A stretch of DNA of 60,400 nt, taken from assembly GCA_903844215.1 (NCBI GenBank), contig CAIMSP010000069.1:1-60400 (forward strand). The letters run 5' to 3'. The translations under genes were made by a program, and so were the position numbers. This document shows positions 7,930 through 16,315 of the stretch, piece after piece (position 1 is the first letter of the stretch; every line of letters begins with the position of its first letter). The DNA is from an uncultured beta proteobacterium. GTDB taxonomy: Bacteria; Pseudomonadota; Gammaproteobacteria; Burkholderiales; Burkholderiaceae_C. A model generated the notes under the pieces. It was given only the letters and a program-made list of their open reading frames with translations. It was not told where the DNA came from and made no database searches.

Positions 7930-8930
7930 GTTCGCCACTGGTGCAGGTGCAGGATCTGGCCAAGACCTTCGATGTGTCCGCGCCCTGGCTTAACCGCGTG
8001 CTCGAGGGCAAGCCACGGCTGCTGCTGCACGCGGTCGATGGTGTGAGCTTCGAGATCGAACGCGGCAAGACGCTGGCGTTGGTGGGCGAGTCGGGCTGTG
8101 GCAAGAGCACGGTCGCGCGCCTGCTGGTGGGGCTGTACCAGCCCAGTCGCGGCCAGGTGCAGTTTGCTGGACAGGACCTGCACGCCGGGCTCAAGGGGGG
8201 CGACAGCGGCGCGCTGCGCCGACGCATCCAGATGATTTTTCAGGACCCCTACGCCAGCCTGAACCCGCGCTGGCGCGTGCACGACATCGTGGCCGAACCC
8301 TTGAGCGAGCAAGGCCTGGTGTCCGACGCCCTCGAGCTCTCGGCCAGGGTGGCGCAGTTGCTGGTTTCGGTCGGACTGAGTGAGTTGGACGGAGCCAAGT
8401 ACCCGCACCAATTCTCGGGCGGCCAGCGCCAGCGCATTTCCATCGCCCGCGCCCTGGCCACGAACCCCGAGTTTCTGGTGTGCGACGAGCCGACATCGGC
8501 GCTGGACGTGAGCGTGCAGGCGCAGGTGCTCAACATCATGAAGGAACTGCAGCGGCGCCTGGGGCTGACCTATTTGTTCATCTCGCACAACCTGGCGGTG
8601 GTGCGCCACATGAGCGACGCCGTGGGCGTGATGTACCTGGGGCGGCTGGTGGAGCTGGCGGACAAGCAAGCGCTGTTTGCCCGGCCGCGCCACCCCTACA
8701 CCCGCATGCTGCTGGACGCGATCCCGAAACTGCACGACACCGGGCGCGAGCGCACGCCGGTGCAGGGCGAAGTGCCCAACCCCTTGCAGCCGCCCGCGGG
8801 TTGCGCCTTTCATCCGCGCTGTCCGCACGCGAATGCGCGCTGCGCCGCCGAGCGTCCCGAGTTGTTGACCCTAGGCGGTGCGCGTATTGCCTGCCACGCG
8901 GTGCAAGAGCAGCGCATCCCCTTCGCCTGA
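7926..8930 (+). CDS. dppF: Peptide ABC transporter ATPase, DppF type
   Basis: This 334-residue partner ATPase has Walker A GESGCGKST at about 54-62, FQDPYASLNPRWRVHDIV, signature FSGGQRQRISIARAL, Walker B FLVCDEPTSALDVS and switch FISHNLAVV. The family C-terminal domain with PPAGCAFHPRCPHA and later Cys is complete. The N-terminus carries the DppF/OppF-type insertion (TFDVSAPWLNRVLEGKP) before the ATPase core. It is the last gene of the operon. The 143-bp gap after it contains a large imperfect hairpin (8967-9001). Confidence 0.93.
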   Translation: MSSPLVQVQDLAKTFDVSAPWLNRVLEGKPRLLLHAVDGVSFEIERGKTLALVGESGCGKSTVARLLVGLYQPSRGQVQFAGQDLHAGLKGGDSGALRRRIQMIFQDPYASLNPRWRVHDIVAEPLSEQGLVSDALELSARVAQLLVSVGLSELDGAKYPHQFSGGQRQRISIARALATNPEFLVCDEPTSALDVSVQAQVLNIMKELQRRLGLTYLFISHNLAVVRHMSDAVGVMYLGRLVELADKQALFARPRHPYTRMLLDAIPKLHDTGRERTPVQGEVPNPLQPPAGCAFHPRCPHANARCAAERPELLTLGGARIACHAVQEQRIPFA

Positions 8931-8966
8931 CGGCGCGCGCGGCGCAGCAGGTACCAGCCAGTGACG

Positions 8967-9001
8967 TTCTTTTCTACGGGGAATCCCCTGTAGAAAAGTA
9001 A
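8967..9001. repeat. Imperfect inverted repeat between the peptide and polyamine operons
   Basis: The arms CTTTTCTAC (8969-8977) and GTAGAAAAG (8990-8998) pair perfectly. The inner GGGGA (8978-8982) pairs with TCCCC (8984-8988), leaving a one-base bulge and almost no loop. Pairing extends outward by GTT/AAC with another bulge. No T-run follows on either strand, so it is not a standard intrinsic terminator. It could end the peptide operon, serve as a regulator site, or be a dispersed repeat. Confidence 0.5.
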
Positions 9002-9073
9002 CACCAATCGAATACCATTCGCTGCGTCGCGAACCGGGTTCGCTTCGGATTCCCCCAAACTTCGGAGACAAGC

Positions 9074-10132
9074 ATGAAATCATTCCCATCCAAGCTGCGT
9101 CGCGCCTCGCTGTTGGCGCTGGCGCTGGCCTGCGTTCCCGGCATCGCGCTGACCCAGACCAAGCAGTTGTTCCTCTACAGCTGGGCCAACTATGTCCCGC
9201 CGGCCCTGCTCAAGCGCTTCGAGGCCGAGACCGGCATCAAGGTGAATCTGGATGTGTACGACAGCAACGAAACCATGCTGGCCAAATTGCAGGCCGGCGG
9301 CGGTGGCTACGACATCGTCATTCCCAGCGACTCCGTGCTCAGCACCATGATCAAGTCGGGTCTGTTGGCCAAGGTTGACGCGGGCAAGATGAGCAACCAC
9401 AAGAACGTGCTGGCGCCGCACGATCGTCCGCCAGCGGACCCGAATGCCGACTACTCGGTGCCCTATACCTGGGGTTCCACCGGCTTCACTTACGACTCGG
9501 CCAAGGTGCCAGGCGGCAAGCTCACCGACTCGTGGAAGGAATTCTTCGAGCCGCGCCCCGAGGTCGCCGGCAAGATCGCCGCCATGGCGAATCAGGGCGA
9601 GATGTTTACCGCCGCCGCGCACTACCTGAGCATCGACACCTGCACCGAGAACCCGGCCGACGCGCAGCGCATCCTGGACCTGCTGCAAAAGCAAAAGCCC
9701 AGCGTGAAGATCTATTCCTCGACCGGCACCATTGGCCGCATGGCCGCCGGTGAAGTGACGATGCACCATCAGTGGAACGGCGCCTCGTACAAGTCGGGTC
9801 TAAAGCTGGCCACGGCGGTCTTCGTGTACCCGAAGGAAGGCATGAACCTGTGGAGCGACTACTTCGTCGTTCCCAAGGGCGCGCCCAACATCGAAAGCGC
9901 CAAGACCTTCATGAACTGGATGATGGAGCCGAAGAACGCCGCCGAAGCGTCGAACTTCAATGGCTACAACAACGCCATCAAGGGTTCCGCCGCCTTCATG
10001 GAGCCGGGCCTGGCCGCGAGCCCGGCGATCAACCCGCCCGAGGCGATGCGCGCGCGTTTTCGCCCGGTGAAGGATTGCTCGGTCAAGGCGCGCGAGTTGC
10101 GCGATGGCGTCTGGACGCGCTTGAATCGCTGA
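9074..10132 (+). CDS. potD: Polyamine ABC transporter substrate-binding protein, PotD/PotF type
   Basis: This 352-residue periplasmic binding protein has a Sec signal peptide (basic SKLRR, Leu/Ala-rich core, ending about residue 27). The mature start LFLYSWANYVPPALLKRFE is the classic PotD/PotF signature of spermidine/putrescine receptors. Further family stretches are KLQAGGGGYDIVIPSD, YSVPYTWGSTGF and the acidic or aromatic pocket region WNGASYKSG. It begins an operon with the ATPase, two permeases and a deacetylase-like enzyme. Polyamine binding is inferred from the family; substrate preference cannot be deduced without aligning the pocket. Confidence 0.9.
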   Translation: MKSFPSKLRRASLLALALACVPGIALTQTKQLFLYSWANYVPPALLKRFEAETGIKVNLDVYDSNETMLAKLQAGGGGYDIVIPSDSVLSTMIKSGLLAKVDAGKMSNHKNVLAPHDRPPADPNADYSVPYTWGSTGFTYDSAKVPGGKLTDSWKEFFEPRPEVAGKIAAMANQGEMFTAAAHYLSIDTCTENPADAQRILDLLQKQKPSVKIYSSTGTIGRMAAGEVTMHHQWNGASYKSGLKLATAVFVYPKEGMNLWSDYFVVPKGAPNIESAKTFMNWMMEPKNAAEASNFNGYNNAIKGSAAFMEPGLAASPAINPPEAMRARFRPVKDCSVKARELRDGVWTRLNR

Positions 10133-10136
10133 GCCC

Positions 10137-11225
10137 TTGGAGACGCAAACGGCCATCGCCATCGCCGGCGTTCGCAAGACCTTTGCCGGTTCCCCTCAGC
10201 CCGCGCTCGATGGGGTGACGCTGGACATTCGCAAGAACGAGTTCTTCACGCTGCTGGGTCCGTCGGGCTGCGGCAAGACCACGTTGCTGCGCATGATCGC
10301 CGGCTTTGAAAATCCGGACGCCGGAACGATTGCACTGGACGGCGTCGCCATGGGGCGCACGCCGCCCAACCAGCGCCCGGTGAACACCGTGTTCCAGAGC
10401 TACGCGCTGTTTCCGCACATGAGCGTGGCGCAGAACATCGCGTTTGCGCTGGAGATGCTGGGGCGTCCGCGCGACGCCATCCGTGCCCGTGTGGCCGAGA
10501 TGATTCGCTTGCTGCGGCTCGAAGGCCTGGGCGAGCGGCGCCCGGCGCAACTCTCCGGCGGGCAGCAGCAGCGCGTGGCGCTGGGTCGCGCGCTGGCGCC
10601 CGAACCCAAGGTGCTGCTGCTGGACGAACCGCTGTCGGCGCTGGACCTGAAGCTGCGCAAGGAAATGCAGGTCGAGTTGAAACGGCTGCAACTGGCCACG
10701 GGTATCACCTTCGTCTTCGTCACGCACGACCAGGAGGAAGCGCTGCGCATGTCGGACCGGATTGCGGTGATGCGCGACGGGCAGTTGATGCAGGTCGGCA
10801 AGTCGGTGGACATCTACCAGCGCCCGGCCAACCTGTTCGTCGCCGGGTTCATCGGCGACGCGAATTTTCTGGCCGCGACCTGTGTGGCGCGCAACGCCCA
10901 AGGCGCGCGCTTTCGCCTGGCCTGTGGTGGCGACGAGGTGGTTGAAATCGAGCTGCAGGACGCGCCCGGTATCGAGGTCGGCGCGGCCGCGACGCTGGTG
11001 GTTCGGCCCGAGCGCATCAGCCTGGTGGCGCCCGAGTCCGCGCTGCTGCGCGGCGCCGTGCCGGAGGTGATCTACAGCGGCAGCGATCTGATGTTGCATG
11101 CCCGACTGGCCGATGGCAGTCTGCTGCGCGTGCGCCAAAGCGGCGTCGTCGCTGCGCCCTCGCTGATCGCGGGCCGGGCCGGATTTGCCTTTTCCAACGA
11201 CGCCGTGCAGGCGTTTGCGGCATGA
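10137..11225 (+). CDS. potA: Polyamine ABC transporter ATPase, PotA type
   Basis: This 362-residue ATPase has Walker A GPSGCGKTT, PVNTVFQSYALFPHMSV after the Q-loop, signature LSGGQQQRVALGRAL, Walker B VLLLDEPLSALD and switch FVTHDQEEAL. A C-terminal TOBE-type regulatory region follows with VVRPERISL. The start is unusual: the first workable codon is TTG at 10137, 4 nt after the potD stop. No ATG or GTG in frame would keep the N-terminal strand of the ATPase domain. This implies weak or coupled initiation. The stop overlaps potB (ATGA). Confidence 0.9.
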   Translation: METQTAIAIAGVRKTFAGSPQPALDGVTLDIRKNEFFTLLGPSGCGKTTLLRMIAGFENPDAGTIALDGVAMGRTPPNQRPVNTVFQSYALFPHMSVAQNIAFALEMLGRPRDAIRARVAEMIRLLRLEGLGERRPAQLSGGQQQRVALGRALAPEPKVLLLDEPLSALDLKLRKEMQVELKRLQLATGITFVFVTHDQEEALRMSDRIAVMRDGQLMQVGKSVDIYQRPANLFVAGFIGDANFLAATCVARNAQGARFRLACGGDEVVEIELQDAPGIEVGAAATLVVRPERISLVAPESALLRGAVPEVIYSGSDLMLHARLADGSLLRVRQSGVVAAPSLIAGRAGFAFSNDAVQAFAA

Positions 11226-12106
11226 GTTCGGTGCGGCCGCGCGAGCTCGCGCTGACCGCGCCCGCGGCGCTGTATCTGGCGCTCTTCATGATCGCGCCCT
11301 TGCTGCTGATGCTCTACGTGTCGCTGCTCGAGCGCGCGCCCTTTGGCGGCGTGATCTGGGGCAGCTTCACGCCGATCGCTTATGAAAAGCTGCTGTTCGA
11401 ACGCGACCTGGCGGGGCAGTTGGACTTCAATGGCGACTACCTCGCGATCTTTGCGCGTTCGTTTCGCCTGGCGGCGCTCACGACCGCGCTCACGCTGGCG
11501 ATCAGCCTGCCCACGGCGCTGTACATGACGACGTTGTCCAGAGCGCGCGCGGCCTTCATCCTGTTTCTGGTGACGGTGCCGTTCTGGACCAATCTGCTGG
11601 TGCGCAATTTCGCCTGGATCCTGATCCTGCGCAACGGCGGAACGCTGGACCAGAGCCTGCAGTGGCTGGGTCTGGCGAGCGCATCGCTGGACATCCTGTA
11701 CACGCCCTTGGCCACCGGCATCGGCCTGACGTATTCGTTTTTGCCGTTCATGATTTTGCCCACCTACGTGGCGCTGGAGCGCATCGACAAGCGCCTCATC
11801 GAGGCCGCGTTCGACCTGGGCGCAGATCGCTGGCGCGTGCTCACGCGCATCGTTTTTCCGCTCGCCATGCCGGGCATCCTGGCGGGCGCGGTGCTGGTCT
11901 TCGTGCCCTGCCTGGGGGCTTACGTCAGCCCGGAACTGCTGGGTGGCGGCAAGTCGATGATGATCGGCAATCTGGTGCAGTCGCAGTTCGGTGCCTCGCG
12001 CAACTGGCCCTTCGGCGCGGCGCTGGCGCTGGTGTTGGTGGCCGTGCTGCTGGCGTGCCTGCTGCTGGCGCGCTGGCTGCAGGGGCGACGGGAGCGCAGC
12101 CCATGA
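11222..12106 (+). CDS. potB: Polyamine ABC transporter permease, PotB type
   Basis: This 294-residue inner-membrane permease has a first helix near residues 14-36 (APAALYLALFMIAPLLLMLYV). A cytoplasmic loop carries the EAA-type motif at about 195-225 (EAAFDLGADRWRVLTRIV followed by FPLAMPGIL), which docks on the ATPase. It is the first of two permeases in the operon and starts within the potA stop. Features match PotB/PotH. The product forms the membrane pore for polyamine uptake with the PotC-type partner. Confidence 0.9.
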   Translation: MSSVRPRELALTAPAALYLALFMIAPLLLMLYVSLLERAPFGGVIWGSFTPIAYEKLLFERDLAGQLDFNGDYLAIFARSFRLAALTTALTLAISLPTALYMTTLSRARAAFILFLVTVPFWTNLLVRNFAWILILRNGGTLDQSLQWLGLASASLDILYTPLATGIGLTYSFLPFMILPTYVALERIDKRLIEAAFDLGADRWRVLTRIVFPLAMPGILAGAVLVFVPCLGAYVSPELLGGGKSMMIGNLVQSQFGASRNWPFGAALALVLVAVLLACLLLARWLQGRRERSP

Positions 12107-12927
12107 GTGCGCCGCGGCGCGAAAAAAACCTGCTCAGCGGCGCTGGTGATGCGCTCGTCGCCACGCTGGCGCTGGTCTTTCTCTATTTGCCCATCGTCAC
12201 GCTGGTGGCGCTGTCCTTCAATGAGAACGACCTGACCACCATCTGGAGCGGCTTTAGCCTCAAGTGGTACGCCGCCGTTCTGGACAATGGCGACATCCTG
12301 CATGCCACGAAGAACTCCTTGCTCGCCGCCACCGTGGCCACCGTGCTGGCCAGCATGGCGGCCACGGCGGCGGCGCTGGGCGTGGTGCGTTCCAGCTCGG
12401 CGCACCGGGGCGCGGTCGAAGGGCTGGTCAGCCTGCCGCTGCTGGTGCCCGAGATCGTCACGGCGGTGGCGCTGTTGATGCTGTTCGTGCTGGCGGGCAT
12501 GCCGCTGGGCCTGTGGTCGGTGATCCTGGCGCACACCGTTTTTTGCATTCCCTTTGCCTACTACCCGATCCGCTCGCGTCTGGCCGGCCTGGACCCGGCG
12601 CTGATCGAGGCGGCGGCCGATCTCTATGCGCCGCCATGGAAGCGCTTTGTGCGCATCGAATTGCCGCTGCTGGCGCCGGGAATTTTTGCCGGCGCGCTGC
12701 TGGCCTTCATCAGCTCGCTCGGGGACTTCGTGATCACCTATTTCGTCTCCGGTCCGGGCTCGACCACGCTGCCGGTGTACATCTTCGGCATGATCCGCAC
12801 CGGCGTCACACCCGAGGTGAATGCGCTGTCGGCGATCTTTCTGCTGGCGTCAGTGGCAGTGATCGCGATCGCCTTTGTGCTGACGCGGCGCGCCAGCGCC
12901 GCCCCGCACGCCGGGGGCCGGGCTTGA
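12103..12927 (+). CDS. potC: Polyamine ABC transporter permease, PotC type
   Basis: This 274-residue second permease has typical PotC features: LSFNENDLTTIWSGFSLKWY after the first membrane helix, the coupling loop EAAADLYAPPWKRFVRIE with the following PLLAPGIFAG, and the later FISSLGDFVITYFVSGPG. ATG 12103 overlaps the potB stop by 4 bp, and the potC stop in turn overlaps the TTG start of the next gene. It completes the importer set D-A-B-C in one operon. Confidence 0.9.
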   Translation: MSAPRREKNLLSGAGDALVATLALVFLYLPIVTLVALSFNENDLTTIWSGFSLKWYAAVLDNGDILHATKNSLLAATVATVLASMAATAAALGVVRSSSAHRGAVEGLVSLPLLVPEIVTAVALLMLFVLAGMPLGLWSVILAHTVFCIPFAYYPIRSRLAGLDPALIEAAADLYAPPWKRFVRIELPLLAPGIFAGALLAFISSLGDFVITYFVSGPGSTTLPVYIFGMIRTGVTPEVNALSAIFLLASVAVIAIAFVLTRRASAAPHAGGRA

Positions 12928-13829
12928 AGCTCTATTTCAGCCCGGCCTACGCTGGATCGGGCTACGCCTTCGAGACCACGCGCAAGTCGCAATGGGTGGC
13001 GCAATCCCTGGACTCGGACCCCATCGCCGGCCTCGCGCTGTGCGCGCCGCAGCCGCTGTCGATCGAGCAGGTGGAGCAGGTGCACGATGCGGACTATGTG
13101 CGCGCGCTGCGCACCGGCGTGCCGCTGGAGTTGGCGCAGTCGCAGGGCTTCACCTGGGACGCGGGGCTGTGGCCGATGGTGCTGGCGTCGAATGGCGGCG
13201 CGGTGGCGGCGGCGCTGGACGCGCTGCAAAGCGGTTTGTCGGGCTCGCTCTCCAGCGGTCTGCACCACGCGCGCCGTAGCCAGGGCTACGGCTATTGCAG
13301 CTTGAACGGCCTGGTGCTGGCGGCGCGCGCGGCGCTGGCCGCCGGTGCCCGCTCGGTGCTGATTCTGGATCTGGATGCGCACTGCGGCGGCGGCAGCGCC
13401 GGCTTGATTGCGGGCGCGCCCGACATCTGGCAACTGGACGTTTCGGTGGACGACTACGACCGCTACGAAAGCAGCGATCGCGTGCGGCTGAGCATGGTGC
13501 ACCGTGCCGACGACTACCTGGGCGCGATCGAGCGCGAACTGCAGCAACTGTGGACGCGCGCACCGCGCTTTGACCTGTGCCTGTACAACGCCGGCATGGA
13601 CCCGTTCCAGGGCTGCCCCGATGGCGGGCTGCAGGGGATCACGCGCGAAATTCTGGCGGCACGCGAACGCCTGGTGTTCAAGGCCTGCCGCGAAAGAAAA
13701 TTGCCGCTGGCGTTTTCGTTGGCCGGTGGCTACATCGGCGAACAGCTGGACCAGGCCGGTCTGGTGGACCTGCATCGACTCACGCTGTCGGCGGCGGCGC
13801 AGAGCGAGCGCGCCGGGCGCCCAAGCTAA
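12924..13829 (+). CDS. Histone deacetylase superfamily protein, possible acetylpolyamine deacetylase
   Basis: This 301-residue protein belongs to the arginase/deacetylase fold. Recognisable active-site pieces are the His pair LHHARRSQGYGYC (114-115), the zinc motif DLDAH (149-153), NAGMDPF with the third metal Asp at about 226, and GGYIG with Tyr 270. These match the charge-relay His, zinc ligands and transition-state Tyr of class II HDAC and acetylpolyamine amidohydrolases. It starts at TTG 12924 inside the potC stop (TTGA), so it is coupled to the polyamine importer. Removal of acetyl groups from imported acetylpolyamines is a reasonable inference. Another amide substrate remains possible because it is shorter and more divergent than known acetylpolyamine enzymes. 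Confidence 0.8.
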   Translation: MKLYFSPAYAGSGYAFETTRKSQWVAQSLDSDPIAGLALCAPQPLSIEQVEQVHDADYVRALRTGVPLELAQSQGFTWDAGLWPMVLASNGGAVAAALDALQSGLSGSLSSGLHHARRSQGYGYCSLNGLVLAARAALAAGARSVLILDLDAHCGGGSAGLIAGAPDIWQLDVSVDDYDRYESSDRVRLSMVHRADDYLGAIERELQQLWTRAPRFDLCLYNAGMDPFQGCPDGGLQGITREILAARERLVFKACRERKLPLAFSLAGGYIGEQLDQAGLVDLHRLTLSAAAQSERAGRPS

Positions 13830-13848
13830 AGCCAAGCCTGCAACGCGA

Positions 13849-14622
13849 TCAAGGCAGTTCGGCCGACCCCATGCGCGCCGCGATGACGGCCGCGCGACTC
13901 GCCAGGTAGTCGGAGTTGGGCAGCTTCTCGAAGTACTTGGGGCGCGGCAGCATCACGGCCAGACGGGCGGCTTCGGCGGCGCTGAGTTCGCTGGCCGGCT
14001 TGTGAAAGTAATGGCGCGCGGCGGCCTCGGCGCCAAACACGCCACTGCCCCATTCCACGTTGTTCAGATAGATCTCCAGGATGCGCTGCTTGCCCAGCAA
14101 GGCCTCGAGCATGAAGGTGAGGACGAACTCCTGGCCCTTGCGCAGCAGCGTGCGCTCGCCCGAGAGAAACAGGTTCTTCGCCAACTGCTGGGTGATGGTG
14201 GAGCCGCCCACGACCTTGGGCGGGCGCTTGCCGCTCTTGGCGGCGCTGGCGTTGCCCTGGCGCGCCGCCTGCTCCTGCGCCTTGCTGTTCTTTTGCCAGG
14301 CCTTTTCCAGCGCGTCCCAATCGACGCCGTCGTGCAGTGCGAACTCGCCATCCTCGGAACTGATGACCGCGCGCTTGAGGTGGTCGGAGATCGCGGCGTA
14401 GGCCACCCACTGCTGTTGCCAGGGCGCGGGCTTGCCGGCGGCGCGCGCTGCGCCCTTGTCCGAGGCGCTTGCCGTGGTGTTCAGGCGCCAGGCTTCGGAG
14501 CGCTGAAACGCGGTGGACTGCGGGTCGAGCCACAGCATGAGCGCGATGCGCGCCAGAAAAAACAGCTGCAGCGCCAGCAAGGCCAGCGCCGCGAGTGCCA
14601 GCCAGCGCCAAAGCGGCTTCAT
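13849..14622 (-). CDS. mtgA: Monofunctional biosynthetic peptidoglycan transglycosylase
   Basis: This 257-residue GT51 glycosyltransferase polymerises lipid II into glycan strands at the inner membrane. An N-terminal membrane anchor covers about residues 8-30. The catalytic Glu lies in SSEDGEF (E90), and the second conserved block is GGSTITQQLAKNLFLS. Between them is a low-complexity Lys/Ala/Gln stretch (about 106-134), somewhat longer than in the Escherichia coli protein. Then comes the block GKQRILEIYLNNVEWG. It starts inside the aroE stop codon (ATGA) and ends 19 bp from the convergent deacetylase gene. Confidence 0.92.
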   Translation of the reverse strand: MKPLWRWLALAALALLALQLFFLARIALMLWLDPQSTAFQRSEAWRLNTTASASDKGAARAAGKPAPWQQQWVAYAAISDHLKRAVISSEDGEFALHDGVDWDALEKAWQKNSKAQEQAARQGNASAAKSGKRPPKVVGGSTITQQLAKNLFLSGERTLLRKGQEFVLTFMLEALLGKQRILEIYLNNVEWGSGVFGAEAAARHYFHKPASELSAAEAARLAVMLPRPKYFEKLPNSDYLASRAAVIAARMGSAELP

Positions 14623-15455
14623 AGGGCGCGCAATTCGGCCAGCACCTGGGCCGAGGGCGGGCGCACGCCGCGCCAGATGAAGAAGGCCTCGGCCGCTTGT
14701 TCCACCAGCATGCCGGCGCCGTCGCGCGGCTCGGCGCCCAGCGCGCGCGCCCAAGCCAGAAAGCCCTGGGCCGCAGGGCCGTACATCATGTCGTAGGCCA
14801 GGGCGCCGTGTTGCAGCAGCGCCGAAGGCAGCGCCAGGCTCTCGCCGCTCAGGCTGGTGCTGGTGGCGTTGATGACGACGTCATAGCGGCCCTGTACCTC
14901 GGCCAGCGTGCTCGCCACCAGGGTGTCGCGCGTGGCCAGTGCCGCGTGCTGATGCACCAGTTGTTGCGCCTTGGCGAGCGTGCGATTCGCCACCGTGATC
15001 TGCGCCACGCCGCTTCGCAGCAGGGGGCCCAGGACGCCCGCAGCGGCGCCGCCGGCGCCCAGCAGCAACAGGCGCCGCCCGGCCAGTTTCACGCCGGCAT
15101 TGACTTCGATGTCGCGCACCAGTCCCGCGCCGTCGGTGTTGTCGGCGTGGATGCCGTCCGGGCGAAAACTCAGCGTGTTCGCCGCCCCGGCCAGCGCGGC
15201 GCGCGCACTCACATGCTGCGCCAGCGCAAAGGCCTCGAACTTGAATGGAACCGTGACGTTGCAGCCCTTGGCGCCGCTGCTCGCCATGAATTCGTGCAGC
15301 GAAGCGGCAAAGCCGTGCAACGGCACCAGGCGCTGTTCGTACGCCAGCGGCTGCGCCGTGAGCAGCGCAAAACGCGCGTGAATCCAGGGCGATTTGCTGT
15401 GCTGCACGGGGTTTCCCATGACGCAGTAACGGTCGATGACGGCGTTGTTTTTCAT
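14619..15455 (-). CDS. aroE: Shikimate dehydrogenase
   Basis: This 278-residue enzyme reduces 3-dehydroshikimate to shikimate with NADPH in aromatic amino acid synthesis. Substrate residues are visible as SKSP (20-23), NVTVPFK with catalytic Lys 72, AANTL and NTDG with Asp 108. The nucleotide fold has GAGGAAAGV near 133-141, then NRT. The C-terminal DGAGMLVEQAAEAF is the usual closing motif. It lies between a TonB-like gene (5 bp upstream) and mtgA, with which it overlaps by 4 bp. Confidence 0.95.
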   Translation of the reverse strand: MKNNAVIDRYCVMGNPVQHSKSPWIHARFALLTAQPLAYEQRLVPLHGFAASLHEFMASSGAKGCNVTVPFKFEAFALAQHVSARAALAGAANTLSFRPDGIHADNTDGAGLVRDIEVNAGVKLAGRRLLLLGAGGAAAGVLGPLLRSGVAQITVANRTLAKAQQLVHQHAALATRDTLVASTLAEVQGRYDVVINATSTSLSGESLALPSALLQHGALAYDMMYGPAAQGFLAWARALGAEPRDGAGMLVEQAAEAFFIWRGVRPPSAQVLAELRAL

Positions 15456-15460
15456 GCGGT

Positions 15461-16315
15461 TCAGGGCGTGCTCAGTTGCGTCTCCAGGGTGTCTTCGCGC
15501 GTGAAGCGAAACCTCGAGACCATCACGAACTGGTCGAACTCGCGCCGCATGGCGGCGGTGAAGGCGCCAAACGGTGCGGCGCTCTTGGCAATCGCCTGGG
15601 CGCGTCGGTCCAGCAAGCGGTTGCCCGAGCCCTGCACGACTTCGGTGGCCAGCACCCGGCCGTCGTGGTTCACGGTGATGACCATGGTGAGCTCGCCGTA
15701 CAGCTTGTTGCCCGCGGCGCTGGGAAAGTCCTGCGTCCCCTTGGCCTCGATCGCCTGGCGCACGCTGTCGTAGTAGATCGCGTACACCGCGCCCTGGGTG
15801 GCGGCGCTGACGTAGCGCTTTTTCGGTCGGGCGTTCTGCTCGTTCACGCGTCGCTCGATCTCGCCCAGCAGCTTGATCAGCTGGCGGCGCCGGTCCTCCT
15901 CGGCCTGGGCCTCGGGGTTCTTGCTGGTTTGCGCCAGTTCCATGGCGGGCAGGCGCGCCAACTGCGATTTGATCTGCGCCAGCAACAGGCTTTGCTGCGT
16001 CTGCAGCGCCTCGAGCTTGCGCTGCGTGTCCAGCGCCGCGTCGCCGAAGTCGGCGACCAGCGAGGGCGGCAGCGGCGTGCTGGCGCGCCCGGCGTCATGC
16101 TCACCCCCGCCGGCCAGGGAATATTGCGCAATCGCCTGCGCCTTGTCCGGCGGCTGCTCGCTTTTGGCGTTCACCAGGATCACATCCAGCGGCGTGTCCT
16201 GAAACACCCGCTTGAAGCCCTCGGGATCGATGAAGCGCACACTCAGCAGCAGGGCATGCACCGTCAGGGACACGCCCAGGGCCCACTGCAAGGTGCTGAG
16301 GCGTCGCAAATTCAC
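15461..16315 (-). CDS. TonB-family C-terminal domain protein
   Basis: This 284-residue envelope protein has a single N-terminal membrane helix (about 11-27), a periplasmic region predicted to be helical and rich in Gln, Glu and Arg (about 95-170), and a C-terminal TonB-like domain. That domain has YYDSVRQAIEAKG, the strand pattern LTMVITVNHDGRV, and GNRLLDRRAQAIAKSAAPF. TonB proteins carry proton-motive energy to outer-membrane receptors. This one lacks a clear Pro-rich spacer, so a receptor-driving role is uncertain. The start is GTG at 16315, overlapping the stop of the upstream exonuclease gene (GTGA). Confidence 0.82.
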   Translation of the reverse strand: MNLRRLSTLQWALGVSLTVHALLLSVRFIDPEGFKRVFQDTPLDVILVNAKSEQPPDKAQAIAQYSLAGGGEHDAGRASTPLPPSLVADFGDAALDTQRKLEALQTQQSLLLAQIKSQLARLPAMELAQTSKNPEAQAEEDRRRQLIKLLGEIERRVNEQNARPKKRYVSAATQGAVYAIYYDSVRQAIEAKGTQDFPSAAGNKLYGELTMVITVNHDGRVLATEVVQGSGNRLLDRRAQAIAKSAAPFGAFTAAMRREFDQFVMVSRFRFTREDTLETQLSTP

